Shown in pieces: positions 15,868 through 22,808 of a stretch of DNA of 26,284 nucleotides. Origin of the DNA: a virus. Position 1 is the stretch's first letter, and the number at the start of each line of letters is the position of its first letter. Below the pieces are notes generated by a model that had not been told where the DNA came from, made no database searches, and saw nothing but the letters and a program-made list of their open reading frames with translations. The stretch is taken from IMG/VR virus record IMGVR_UViG_3300006919_000373, positions 1 to 26,284 of that record, one strand, 5' to 3'. The position numbers and the translations under genes were made by a program.

Positions 15868-16158
15868 ATGAGGTCTAAAGACACTGGCAATGGAAGAAGA
15901 ATACTGGCAAAGGTAGAGGTCCCATTAAGCGTAGAAGATATTGCAACATATGCATTGCGATATTTAGAAGAAGCTGGAGATGATGATCCCAAGGATACAC
16001 TAATCAACAGCAACAAAAGAGAAATTTTTAATATGGCAAAGCTAGCCATATTTCGTTGGGGAACTGAAGAACCCCGAGCATATGTAGCAGAACATATGAA
16101 TGGACATTTTCAACCAATTGAACAAGTTGTAAAACACAAGTTTCCGGAGTGCGATTGA
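15868..16158 (+). CDS. Small unknown protein
   Basis: A 96-residue protein with AGAGAGG eight bases before the ATG. Residues 20-70 look helical (SVEDIATYALRYLEEAGDDD, KREIFNMAKLAIFRWG). No catalytic, nucleotide or metal motif is visible. It is the first gene after the sigma70-type promoter and shares one base with the next start (TGATG), so it is probably expressed early. Confidence 0.75.
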   Translation: MRSKDTGNGRRILAKVEVPLSVEDIATYALRYLEEAGDDDPKDTLINSNKREIFNMAKLAIFRWGTEEPRAYVAEHMNGHFQPIEQVVKHKFPECD

Positions 16159-16493
16159 TGACAAATGTGATTGATTTTCAGGTTGAACGTGCTGTTAGAA
16201 AAAGTGGTATAAAAGATAAAGCACTGTTAAAAGATATTATCAGTGAAGGTTACGATCCTTGCGATCCGATAGAAGTAAGCAACTACTATAGTTGGAAACA
16301 GTTCGAAGGCGGTATTTCAACAGAATTAGAACACAATTGGTCAGACGAAGCAATTCGAAACTTGCTTACTGATATCAAACTATTTGACCCTGATCAGCCT
16401 TATACTGTAACTACATCTAACGATTTAGATATACTGTATGATGGTGATTATGAGATTATTATAGATGACACTAAATCTTCTTCCGATTCTTAG
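16158..16493 (+). CDS. Small acidic unknown protein
   Basis: A 111-residue protein. The frame opens at a GTG at 16149, but the ATG at 16158 has GGAG eight bases upstream and overlaps the previous stop as TGATG, so I chose it. It is acidic, ends DTKSSSDS, and has a helical N-terminal part (VIDFQVERAVRKSGIKDKAL). Short acidic proteins from early phage regions often bind host proteins, but no target is suggested by this sequence. Confidence 0.75.
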   Translation: MTNVIDFQVERAVRKSGIKDKALLKDIISEGYDPCDPIEVSNYYSWKQFEGGISTELEHNWSDEAIRNLLTDIKLFDPDQPYTVTTSNDLDILYDGDYEIIIDDTKSSSDS

Positions 16494-16965
16494 TTCTTCG
16501 TTAGTAAACATCAGACCACTTGCATCAGAAGATTTTGATGGCTTATACGATGCGGCAAAAGATCCTGATATTTGGTCAGGAATGCCTGCAAAAAATAGAT
16601 GGCAACCAGAAGTTTTTAAAAAATGGTTTGATTATCTTATAAACACAGATGCACTAGCAATCTTAGATGGCAAAAAAATAATAGGTACTACAAAATACTA
16701 CTATATGTCAGACAATAGATTGTTTATGGGGAGTACTTTTCTTGCAAGAGAATACTGGGGTGGTAAGTACAATCGTGAATTTAGATATATGTTAATCAAT
16801 CATGCATTTGAGCATGTTGACAAAATACACATACACATATCTCCAGATAATCCTCGCAATCAACGTGCTACAGAAAAACTAGGGTTTACACATGAATATA
16901 ATGAATATGTGCAATTCAGACGTCCAGAACCACAACTACAAATGACTTATGTGTTACACAAATGA
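16465..16965 (+). CDS. GNAT-family N-acetyltransferase (RimJ-like)
   Basis: A 166-residue protein of the acetyltransferase fold. It begins with a VNIRPLASEDFDGLYDAA strand-helix (residues 14-31), contains a REYWGGKYNRE segment (95-105) in the acetyl-CoA pyrophosphate-binding position, and ends with an NQRATEKLGF motif (132-141) typical of the RimJ/RimL type (Acetyltransf_3). The substrate is unknown; modifying a host protein or a small molecule are both possible. It overlaps the previous gene by 29 bases and the next by 4 bases. Confidence 0.85.
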   Translation: MTLNLLPILSSSLVNIRPLASEDFDGLYDAAKDPDIWSGMPAKNRWQPEVFKKWFDYLINTDALAILDGKKIIGTTKYYYMSDNRLFMGSTFLAREYWGGKYNREFRYMLINHAFEHVDKIHIHISPDNPRNQRATEKLGFTHEYNEYVQFRRPEPQLQMTYVLHK

Positions 16966-17156
16966 ATATATGTAAAAAACATCACCTATTATTTGTACCA
17001 ACAGAAAACGGTAATCATCAGGCGATAGACACATGGTGTGGACACACAGTGAATGGAATTGTATGGTATTGCAGTGAAAAATGTATGAGCACAGGCAAAG
17101 AAGGAAAGCCCCTTACATACATATCAACCGACGATGAACCCATAATGAATGACTAG
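16962..17156 (+). CDS. Small Cys/His protein, probable zinc-binding
   Basis: A 64-residue protein with Cys4, His7/His8, Cys26, His28, Cys37 and Cys41. The WYCSEKC segment resembles a zinc-ribbon knuckle. It overlaps the GNAT gene by ATGA. Metal binding is inferred from residue spacing; function is unknown. Confidence 0.7.
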   Translation: MNICKKHHLLFVPTENGNHQAIDTWCGHTVNGIVWYCSEKCMSTGKEGKPLTYISTDDEPIMND

Positions 17157-17166
17157 AAGGTAATTT

Positions 17167-17352
17167 ATGCTAGTAAAATGTATAGACGGAACAGTTCAAA
17201 TTAATTTGGTATTCAAAGATACCAAGAGATGGCAAATTCAAATGCTTACTGCAGGCACAGATTTTACTATCACTGACAACATGCAGGCTGAGTTTGAACC
17301 TGTTACAGAAAAAACTACAATTATTTTAGAAAAAGATACAGAAAAAGGTTGA
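17167..17352 (+). CDS. Small unknown beta-rich protein
   Basis: A 61-residue protein of alternating strands (VQINLVFKDTKRWQIQMLTAG), with AGAAGG six bases before the ATG. The -35 box of the next promoter overlaps its stop codon. No recognisable domain. Confidence 0.65.
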   Translation: MLVKCIDGTVQINLVFKDTKRWQIQMLTAGTDFTITDNMQAEFEPVTEKTTIILEKDTEKG

Positions 17353-17377
17353 CAGCAAGACGTCTTGAGTGTAAAGT
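17349..17377 (+). promoter_or_regulatory. Sigma70-type promoter with palindrome CAAGACGTCTTG
   Basis: TTGACA (17349-17354) and TAAAGT (17372-17377) are 17 bases apart. The spacer contains a perfect 12-base palindrome (17356-17367). The core AAGACGTCTT recurs in the promoter at 18122 in the same position relative to -35, so a shared regulator is likely. It drives the gene at 17411. Confidence 0.75.
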
Positions 17378-17410
17378 ATATATGTAAGTTGAGAAAAAAG
17401 GAACTTAGAT

Positions 17411-17728
17411 ATGCAAGTAGCAGTTATTCATTCAGCGTTTGAAGATACACCTAACACAGTAGCATTTGTTGATGTGCCAGATGGTACAAGTGACGAAGAA
17501 GCTATGAACTATGCATATCGTTGGACAAACAACGTGATGGGCTCATGGAGCCGCAAAGAGAAATTTTTTGAAAATGGAGAAGCTAACGGCGACTACAATG
17601 ACGCTGTTACAGTAATGGCACCGTTGCACGAAGGTGGAATGGGTCTCCGGTCAACATCAATGGGTGACTATATGTTGGTTGGCAATAAAAAATATAAAGT
17701 AGCCATGTTTGGCTTTGAGGCAGTATAA
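17411..17728 (+). CDS. Small unknown protein behind a regulated promoter
   Basis: A 105-residue protein with AAGGAA seven bases before the ATG. It looks mixed alpha/beta (VAVIHSAFEDTPNTVAFVDV, then EAMNYAYRWTNNVMG and YMLVGNKKYKVAMFGFEAV). No motif identifies a function. It belongs to the group of small proteins with strong sigma70-type promoters, probably early. Confidence 0.75.
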   Translation: MQVAVIHSAFEDTPNTVAFVDVPDGTSDEEAMNYAYRWTNNVMGSWSRKEKFFENGEANGDYNDAVTVMAPLHEGGMGLRSTSMGDYMLVGNKKYKVAMFGFEAV

Positions 17729-17762
17729 TACGGGAGCAGTACTTAGGGAGGATAATTTAACC

Positions 17763-17776
17763 GGGCAATGATGCCC
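17763..17776 (+). other. Small hairpin in an 81-base leader
   Basis: GGGCA-ATGA-TGCCC lies between the gene ending at 17728 and the membrane-protein gene at 17810. The leader also holds GGAGG at 17747 and an AAAGGAAA ribosome site. It may regulate translation; I could not match it to a known riboswitch class. Confidence 0.4.
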
Positions 17777-17809
17777 ACCTAACTACTCAGCAAGAAAAGG
17801 AAACCTCAA

Positions 17810-18070
17810 ATGAGTAACACACTTTATAAACAAACCGCAATTGAATTTGGTAAGATTGCATTTAATGCTACAAAGATTCTTGCCGTCAGTGCTACTGCAT
17901 TGGTAGCATGTATGGCATTTTTCCGTTACATTATGGAATGGGATCTTAACAGTTCTATGTTCGGTGGTCTGACACTATACTTTGTATTGGGTGCTATGTA
18001 TTGCATGATTGATATGGCAACACACCGTGCTCGTCTAAAGGAAAAATATCCAGACATTGATTTTTCTTAA
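17810..18070 (+). CDS. Small membrane protein with two transmembrane helices
   Basis: An 86-residue protein with hydrophobic helices at about residues 19-41 and 50-70 and a charged C-terminus (HRARLKEKYPDIDFS). AAAGGAAA precedes the ATG. Two-helix proteins from early phage regions may affect the host membrane or exclude other phages, but nothing here decides this. It is followed by a strong terminator. Confidence 0.75.
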   Translation: MSNTLYKQTAIEFGKIAFNATKILAVSATALVACMAFFRYIMEWDLNSSMFGGLTLYFVLGAMYCMIDMATHRARLKEKYPDIDFS

Positions 18071-18090
18071 AGAAAAATTATAAGCTATTG

Positions 18091-18120
18091 AAAGTGCAGG
18101 ATTCTTTCTTGCACTTTTTT
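18091..18120 (+). terminator. Rho-independent terminator
   Basis: AAAGTGCA (18091-18098) pairs with TGCACTTT (18110-18117) around an 11-base loop, and the right arm runs into a T run ending at 18120. It closes the 17411-18070 transcript immediately before the next promoter. Confidence 0.85.
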
Positions 18121-18121
18121 C

Positions 18122-18150
18122 TTGACAGTAAGACGTCTTGATGCTATATT
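18122..18150 (+). promoter_or_regulatory. Strong sigma70-type promoter with palindrome AAGACGTCTT
   Basis: TTGACA (18122-18127) and TATATT (18145-18150) are 17 bases apart, a near-consensus promoter. AAGACGTCTT (18130-18139) lies in the spacer exactly as in the promoter at 17349. It drives the gene cluster from 18181. Confidence 0.85.
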
Positions 18151-18180
18151 GTATGTGTAAGTTAGACAAAGGAGTTACTT

Positions 18181-18330
18181 ATGTTTGCAGTAGTAGATTT
18201 TGACCGTCAACAGTCATTCTTTTTCACCAGCCTCCAAGCAGCGTCAGATTTTATCACGCAGTACCCTGTGCAGGAAACTGTTGTTGTAGTTGACCTGTCA
18301 GAAGGTCATGCAGTATGTGAACAACTTTAA
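18181..18330 (+). CDS. Very small unknown protein (49 residues)
   Basis: ATG to TAA encodes 49 residues beginning MFAVVDFDRQQSFFFTSLQA. AAAGGAG precedes the ATG by six bases, and the gene sits directly behind a strong promoter, which together make it a credible gene despite its length. No motif recognised. Confidence 0.7.
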   Translation: MFAVVDFDRQQSFFFTSLQAASDFITQYPVQETVVVVDLSEGHAVCEQL

Positions 18331-18344
18331 AAAAGGAGTTGCAA

Positions 18345-18530
18345 ATGATTAGAATTTTCAACAGTGCAGTACCCGGAGAGCGTGAAATAGGCTTAGACGA
18401 GGTTAATGTTGTAACTATGAAAATGGACTATGACGGTGCACCTTACATGTTGTTTGAGCATGAGGACTTTCCACTTGGTGCTCTTAAAGCAACGTTCAAT
18501 GGAAACAATTGGGAGTGTGATTTAAACTAA
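18345..18530 (+). CDS. Very small unknown protein (61 residues)
   Basis: A frame starting MIRIFNSAVPGEREIGLDEV. A TTG six bases upstream keeps the frame open, but the ATG at 18345 is better placed, with AAGGAG six bases before it. The protein looks beta-rich. It overlaps the next start by one base. Function unknown. Confidence 0.7.
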   Translation: MIRIFNSAVPGEREIGLDEVNVVTMKMDYDGAPYMLFEHEDFPLGALKATFNGNNWECDLN

Positions 18531-18703
18531 TGAGTATCCAAGAAACACTTGAATCTATTGACAGCAAACTAGACGAAGTAGATGAACTCATTATGAGCAT
18601 GCCACTTCAAAACAGTGTAAAAAAACAGTTGACAGCACACCTGTATACCATGTATGCTGAACTAGAAGAAGCTGTTGAGCTTCGTCCTGCAGACTTTAAT
18701 TAG
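18530..18703 (+). CDS. Very small helical protein (57 residues)
   Basis: ATG at 18530 shares a base with the previous stop (TAATG). It encodes a 57-residue acidic helical protein starting MSIQETLESIDSKLDEVDEL. It is placed in series with its neighbours, so a coupled small operon is likely. Function unknown. Confidence 0.65.
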   Translation: MSIQETLESIDSKLDEVDELIMSMPLQNSVKKQLTAHLYTMYAELEEAVELRPADFN

Positions 18704-18713
18704 GAGACCAAAG

Positions 18714-18884
18714 ATGGTAGACGTTTTAGAAGATATCGATGTAATTGAAAATGCTCTTATTGCATTTCAAGAAGGTGCTAGCGATGAAAAATATGCGGCA
18801 CTTTGGAGTTTGGAAAAACTCTTGCTCAAGAAAAAAGACATGGTTGCAGAGTTTGAAGCTACTGCGCCTGTTGAATGTTCTTGA
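18714..18884 (+). CDS. Very small helical protein (56 residues)
   Basis: MVDVLEDIDVIENALIAFQE starts at 18714, with TAGGAG eight bases upstream; a longer frame from 18675 overlaps the previous gene and lacks a ribosome site. It is helical and ends ATAPVECS. The next promoter overlaps its stop. Function unknown. Confidence 0.65.
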   Translation: MVDVLEDIDVIENALIAFQEGASDEKYAALWSLEKLLLKKKDMVAEFEATAPVECS

Positions 18885-18909
18885 CAAACGCAGTCAACAG
18901 TACTATATT
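18881..18909 (+). promoter_or_regulatory. Strong sigma70-type promoter
   Basis: TTGACA (18881-18886) and TATATT (18904-18909) are 17 bases apart. The arms TTGAC and GTCAA (18894-18898) form a dyad over the -35 box, related to the dyad at 23993. It drives the gene at 18932, whose leader is only about 16 bases long and holds AAAGGAG. Confidence 0.8.
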
Positions 18910-18931
18910 GTTTACAAAGGAGTGTAATACA

Positions 18932-19156
18932 ATGAGTACCTACGAAGTTGAAACTGTGTTTTATAACAATCACGGTGGTATCCAAACAAAAACTTGTGAC
19001 TTGTTCAGTACAAAGCAACAGGCAGTAAAGCACATGAACAGTCAAATCAAACAAAAAACATATTTGGTGCAACGTGGTAAAATTAAAGACGGGCTTGTTC
19101 AATTAATCGACGAGAATGGCAAAATTAAAGAACAGCTCAGTCTTGGTGAACTATAA
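18932..19156 (+). CDS. Small unknown basic protein (74 residues)
   Basis: Starts at 18932 behind AAAGGAG and a strong promoter; the longer frame from 18875 overlaps the promoter, so the short start is right. It is rich in Lys and Gln with a short beta/helix pattern (YEVETVFYNNHGGIQTKTCD). No recognised domain. Probably early. Confidence 0.75.
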   Translation: MSTYEVETVFYNNHGGIQTKTCDLFSTKQQAVKHMNSQIKQKTYLVQRGKIKDGLVQLIDENGKIKEQLSLGEL

Positions 19157-19173
19157 ACAAATTGAGGCAGAAA

Positions 19174-19677
19174 ATGAAACGACTTCTATTGAGCATCATT
19201 GCAATTATGATGACAACCAGCGTTAGCTCAGCTAATCAAGAGTTTGCGGGCTACAGCGAAGAAACATTCCCTGAAACATACTGTATGGCACTAAACATCT
19301 ACTACGAAGCACGTGGTAGTAGTTTAGCAGATCAAATTGGTGTAAGTGATGTTGTATTAAATCGTGTGCGTGACAGTCGCTATCCTAATACAGTGTGTGA
19401 AGTAGTCAAACAAGGCAAACAAGATGCCAATGGCAAGATGATTCGAAATCGTTGTCAATTTAGTTGGTATTGTGATGGTAAAGCTGATGTACCCAAAGAC
19501 GAAGATTCTTGGATAGCAGCACAAACACTTGCTTGGCGCATTATGAAGTTCGAAGAGTTTCGAGGACTTACAGAAGGTGCTACACACTATCATGCCAATT
19601 ATGTAAAACCCAATTGGGCTCGAGACATGACATTTGTAGGCACAATAGGAGTACACAAGTTTTATCGATGGGATTAG
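19174..19677 (+). CDS. Exported SleB-family cell-wall hydrolase (probable endolysin)
   Basis: A 167-residue protein of the SleB/CwlJ hydrolase family. Residues 1-20 are a Sec signal peptide (MKRLLLSIIAIMMTTSVSSA), with cleavage likely after SSA. The catalytic core has YYEARGSSLADQIGV (the YYEAR glutamate is the expected catalytic acid), VVLNRV, RCQFSWYCDGK and a GATHYHANYVKPNW ending. It cleaves peptidoglycan. The signal means the phage exports it through the host secretion system rather than relying only on a holin. GAGG precedes the ATG; a longer frame from TTG 19162 is less likely. Confidence 0.9.
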   Translation: MKRLLLSIIAIMMTTSVSSANQEFAGYSEETFPETYCMALNIYYEARGSSLADQIGVSDVVLNRVRDSRYPNTVCEVVKQGKQDANGKMIRNRCQFSWYCDGKADVPKDEDSWIAAQTLAWRIMKFEEFRGLTEGATHYHANYVKPNWARDMTFVGTIGVHKFYRWD

Positions 19678-19685
19678 CATAAATA
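19678..19685 (+). promoter_or_regulatory. T4-type late promoter box (CATAAATA), 5 bases before an ATG
   Basis: CATAAATA starts at the base after the hydrolase stop and is followed by ATTGT and the ATG at 19691. It belongs to the five-box series with fixed five-base spacing and no ribosome site. Confidence 0.6.
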
Positions 19686-19690
19686 ATTGT

Positions 19691-20395
19691 ATGCTAGTAA
19701 ACGAAATTATATCAACAAACTTGAGTGAGGGTCCTAACGATCCTCACATTTTTAAAGCAGTATTCCTAGCAGGAGGACCCGGCAGTGGCAAAAGCTACGT
19801 TGCCGGTAAACTTTTGAGTGGATACGGATTAAAAACTGTAAACAGCGATGACATATATGAATATCTAGCTAAAAAAGATGACTTAGATTTAAGTGATCCG
19901 GATCAAGTTTACAGTGACAAAGGTCAAGAAGTACGCAATCGTGCCAAAGAATTAACCATGTCACGGCAAGCAGGATACATTGATGGTCGTCTTGGTCTTG
20001 TTATTGATGGTACTGGTAAAGATGTTGGTAAAGTACAAAAGCAAAGTGATTTGCTCAGAGATATTGGTTACGAAACTGTTATGTTGTTTGTGAACACCAG
20101 TGAAGAGGTTGCACAACAACGTAATAAAATGAGAGACAGAAGATTACCCGACAATGTTGTGAGCAAAATGTGGGCTCAAGTACAAGACAACATTATGGGA
20201 TTCCAACAAGTTTTTGGTAATAAGAATTTTTATGTAGTTGACAACAGCGGTGGACTAGAAGATCCAGAGCGTGGAAAAAGTTTTGATGAAATTTACAAAG
20301 ATATCAGATCATGGGTAAACACTCCAACACGCAATAGACAAGCCAATGCATGGCTTGCAGATCAGCAACAAAATAGTGCGAAATCCGATAAATAG
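19691..20395 (+). CDS. P-loop kinase with capsid-targeting-like N-terminus
   Basis: A 234-residue protein. The Walker A loop is GGPGSGKS (residues 28-35), with SDD at 52-54, a Walker B-like VIDGTGKD at 104-111 and a basic lid (QRNKMRDRRL). This resembles predicted phage and zeta-toxin-type small-molecule or nucleotide kinases; the substrate is unknown. The N-terminus, MLVNEIISTNLSEG, starts like other possible internal-head proteins, with NLSE followed by G as a candidate protease site. It follows a late box, so it is likely expressed late or packaged into the virion. The end is polar and disordered. Confidence 0.8.
   Translation: MLVNEIISTNLSEGPNDPHIFKAVFLAGGPGSGKSYVAGKLLSGYGLKTVNSDDIYEYLAKKDDLDLSDPDQVYSDKGQEVRNRAKELTMSRQAGYIDGRLGLVIDGTGKDVGKVQKQSDLLRDIGYETVMLFVNTSEEVAQQRNKMRDRRLPDNVVSKMWAQVQDNIMGFQQVFGNKNFYVVDNSGGLEDPERGKSFDEIYKDIRSWVNTPTRNRQANAWLADQQQNSAKSDK
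20387..20394 (+). promoter_or_regulatory. T4-type late promoter box (GATAAATA)
   Basis: GATAAATA overlaps the kinase stop. The next ATG is at 20421, so a leader of about 20 bases with AAAGGA is expected. Confidence 0.5.
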
Positions 20396-20420
20396 TATAT
20401 AAGACAAAGGATTTTGCAAG

Positions 20421-20768
20421 ATGTACACATATCAATGCAATACAATAAGAGTGATAGACGGCAACACAGTTGATGCAATCATTGACTTGGGGTTCAATGT
20501 GACTATCAGACAACGAATTAAATTATATGGAGCAAACGTCCGAGACATTAGAAGTTTGGACGACGCTGAAAAAGCTCAGGCTCTAGCAAGTAAAAATCGA
20601 CTAACAGAACTATTAGGGTCTGAATTTATTTGTGAAACCATTTTAAACAAAAGAGGTAAAGCAGGACGTATTATGGGAAAACTTTCAATTGTAGATAATA
20701 CAGGAAAACTATTAGATGTTTCCAGTATTATGATAAATGAAGGTTTTGCTGAAAGGTTTGGAGACTAA
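20421..20768 (+). CDS. Degenerate staphylococcal-nuclease-like protein
   Basis: A 115-residue protein of the SNase/thermonuclease fold. It has VIDGNTVDAIIDLGF at residues 11-25, where the usual catalytic Asp of D-G-D-T is Asn15; RQRIKLYGANVRDI at 30-43, where the usual TPE segment is replaced; and KRGKAGRIMGKL, matching the region with the third catalytic arginine. Loss of the metal-binding aspartate suggests weak or no nuclease activity, so it may be a nucleic-acid-binding relative. The frame ends before the membrane-protein gene, whose ribosome site overlaps its end. Confidence 0.8.
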   Translation: MYTYQCNTIRVIDGNTVDAIIDLGFNVTIRQRIKLYGANVRDIRSLDDAEKAQALASKNRLTELLGSEFICETILNKRGKAGRIMGKLSIVDNTGKLLDVSSIMINEGFAERFGD

Positions 20769-20772
20769 GCGT

Positions 20773-22803
20773 ATGCTTTTTGGAATACTAACAATGTTTA
20801 TTGCACTGTGTATCAGTGCCGTGGCAATTTACTACAGTGTAGCTGGGTTGGTTGCAATTTTTGCCGCCGCTGCTATACCAATTATTATCATGGGTGGTGT
20901 ATTAGAAATTGGTAAATTGGTTACCGCTGTATGGCTTCACAGATATTGGAGTAAGGCTGCATGGTGGATGAGAACATATCTCAGTGTTGCAGTGGTAGTA
21001 CTCATGTTTATTACCAGCATGGGTATTTTTGGTTTCCTATCAAAAGCACACATTGAACAAACCAGTGCCGCACAGGAACAAGTGGCACAACTTGAACGCA
21101 TGGAAGAAGAAATTGTTCGTCAGCAAGAAATAATTGCTAGGGCAGAACAGCGTATTGCCAAAGGCGAAACAGATGCTGACAAACAAGATGTGGGAATTCA
21201 AGATAAAATTGACAGAGAACAAGAACGCATTGACAGTGCATACACAAGGCGTCAACCTAGCATTGATGAACAACAAGCTATTATCACTGCACAAGAAACA
21301 GCACTAGCAAATCGTGTTGCAGTTTATGAAGATGAAATTATCAGTTTGGACACCGAATTAACTAGATTAAATGGTTTAGTTGAAGAGTATAGAGCAGAAC
21401 TTGCAAATGCTAGTGTTGCCAGTGTTGAACAACAAGTACAGCCATATAGAGATCAAATTGCACAGTTAGATGTAGATTTAGAACGTATTAACACACAAGC
21501 AAACGAATACGAACAGCGTATCAGTGGTGTAGAAGCAGATACAAGTGCAGTTGATCCTATACTAGAACAAATACGTGCAACTGAAGAATTAATTGTTGTA
21601 ACCACAAACAAATTGCAAAGTACAGAGCGTGACAAGATCAAAGAAGGTCAAGCAGTTATTGGTGTAACCAGTGACGGACTGTTTGGTAGCAATACACGCA
21701 GAGCTCTAGCAACGTGGGTAGAAGCTCAACAAGCTCGCATTCAACAATTGCAAGCACAAGAAGTTGAATTGCGCACTAGAGCTCAAGATGCTGTAGATAC
21801 AGAACGTGCTAGACTTACTGAACTAGTAAAAGACCTGCGTGGTACACAAACACAGCGCATCGACGAACGCAAGCAAGCATTATTAGATACCATTGATCGC
21901 ATTCGTAGTGATGCAGCAAGTGGATTAGAAAGTCAACGAGCTGGTATACAATCAAAAATTGACAGTGTATTAAACACAGATATTCCTGCTAACAGAGAAG
22001 CAAGAAAAATTGCACAAACAACTATTACTGAATTGCGCAATCAAGAAGATCCGAGAATTGAAACAGCCAGAGCAGAGATTGCTAGAATACGTGCAGTTGC
22101 AGAAGACGAAATTGCTAATGCTCAAGCAGTGATTGAAAAACTTAGAGCTCAAATACAAGTGGGTGAAAATGCTGATTTGGATACATTAATAGACGAGCAA
22201 AATACCCGTATTAAAGCGGCAAACAACGAAATAGATCGTATTATCGAAGAAAAGTTCAAACTAGAAGCTGAAGCACGTAAACTAGAAGCAGAGGTGGGAC
22301 CTGTAAAATACATTGCAGAATTTGTGTATGGAGAAGCTGACAGAGACATACTAGAAGAAGCAGTTCGTTGGGTTATACTTACAATTATATTTGTGTTTGA
22401 TCCACTAGCAGTTATGTTGTTGATAGCAGCACAGTATACATTTGAATGGAATCGAAAACCTCGGGCAAAAAAGCCTGAACCTGTTGTTGAACCAATTGAA
22501 GAAGAACAAACAGGCGTAACAGATGATGGTAGCATTGATGAAGTAGAAGCATCAGATGCTGATATTGAACAACTACTAGAAAAAGCAGATCCAGAAGTGC
22601 TTGAGGAAGTTGCCAAGGAACTGGAAAAAGAAGTTGACAAAACACCATATGACCCTTATACTGATACAAGAGCTGACGAAGAACTTGATGCACAAGAATT
22701 AAGTCAGCGTCATAATATGAAACTTTATTCACCTGATGGTAGATTAGCCGGCACAGGTAAAACAATTAAAAGTATAAGAATCAGATCAAAGGACAACGAA
22801 TAA
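20773..22803 (+). CDS. Large membrane coiled-coil protein with peptidoglycan-binding-like motif
   Basis: A 676-residue protein. Two or three membrane helices occupy about residues 2-90 (with WLHRYWSKAAWW between them), a charged coiled coil fills about 95-510, and one more hydrophobic segment spans 531-556 (VILTIIFVFDPLAVMLLIAA). The tail is very acidic. In the middle of the coil, near 298-318, TSDGLFGSNTRRALATWVEA resembles the D-G-x-F-G-x-x-T core of PG_binding_1 domains, so the coil may touch peptidoglycan. ATG 20773 has GGAG nine bases upstream; the frame is open to 20737, but that start overlaps the previous gene. Lysis control or tail-to-envelope contact are possible roles. Confidence 0.75.
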   Translation: MLFGILTMFIALCISAVAIYYSVAGLVAIFAAAAIPIIIMGGVLEIGKLVTAVWLHRYWSKAAWWMRTYLSVAVVVLMFITSMGIFGFLSKAHIEQTSAAQEQVAQLERMEEEIVRQQEIIARAEQRIAKGETDADKQDVGIQDKIDREQERIDSAYTRRQPSIDEQQAIITAQETALANRVAVYEDEIISLDTELTRLNGLVEEYRAELANASVASVEQQVQPYRDQIAQLDVDLERINTQANEYEQRISGVEADTSAVDPILEQIRATEELIVVTTNKLQSTERDKIKEGQAVIGVTSDGLFGSNTRRALATWVEAQQARIQQLQAQEVELRTRAQDAVDTERARLTELVKDLRGTQTQRIDERKQALLDTIDRIRSDAASGLESQRAGIQSKIDSVLNTDIPANREARKIAQTTITELRNQEDPRIETARAEIARIRAVAEDEIANAQAVIEKLRAQIQVGENADLDTLIDEQNTRIKAANNEIDRIIEEKFKLEAEARKLEAEVGPVKYIAEFVYGEADRDILEEAVRWVILTIIFVFDPLAVMLLIAAQYTFEWNRKPRAKKPEPVVEPIEEEQTGVTDDGSIDEVEASDADIEQLLEKADPEVLEEVAKELEKEVDKTPYDPYTDTRADEELDAQELSQRHNMKLYSPDGRLAGTGKTIKSIRIRSKDNE

Positions 22804-22808
22804 ACCCA

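Noticed and set aside
17763-17776. Riboswitch in the 17729-17809 leader
   Set aside because: The only clear structure is a 5-base-pair hairpin; no conserved riboswitch core is recognisable.
20737-20772. Upstream start at 20737 for the membrane coiled-coil gene
   Set aside because: It overlaps the SNase-like gene and lacks a ribosome site, while ATG 20773 has GGAG nine bases before it.
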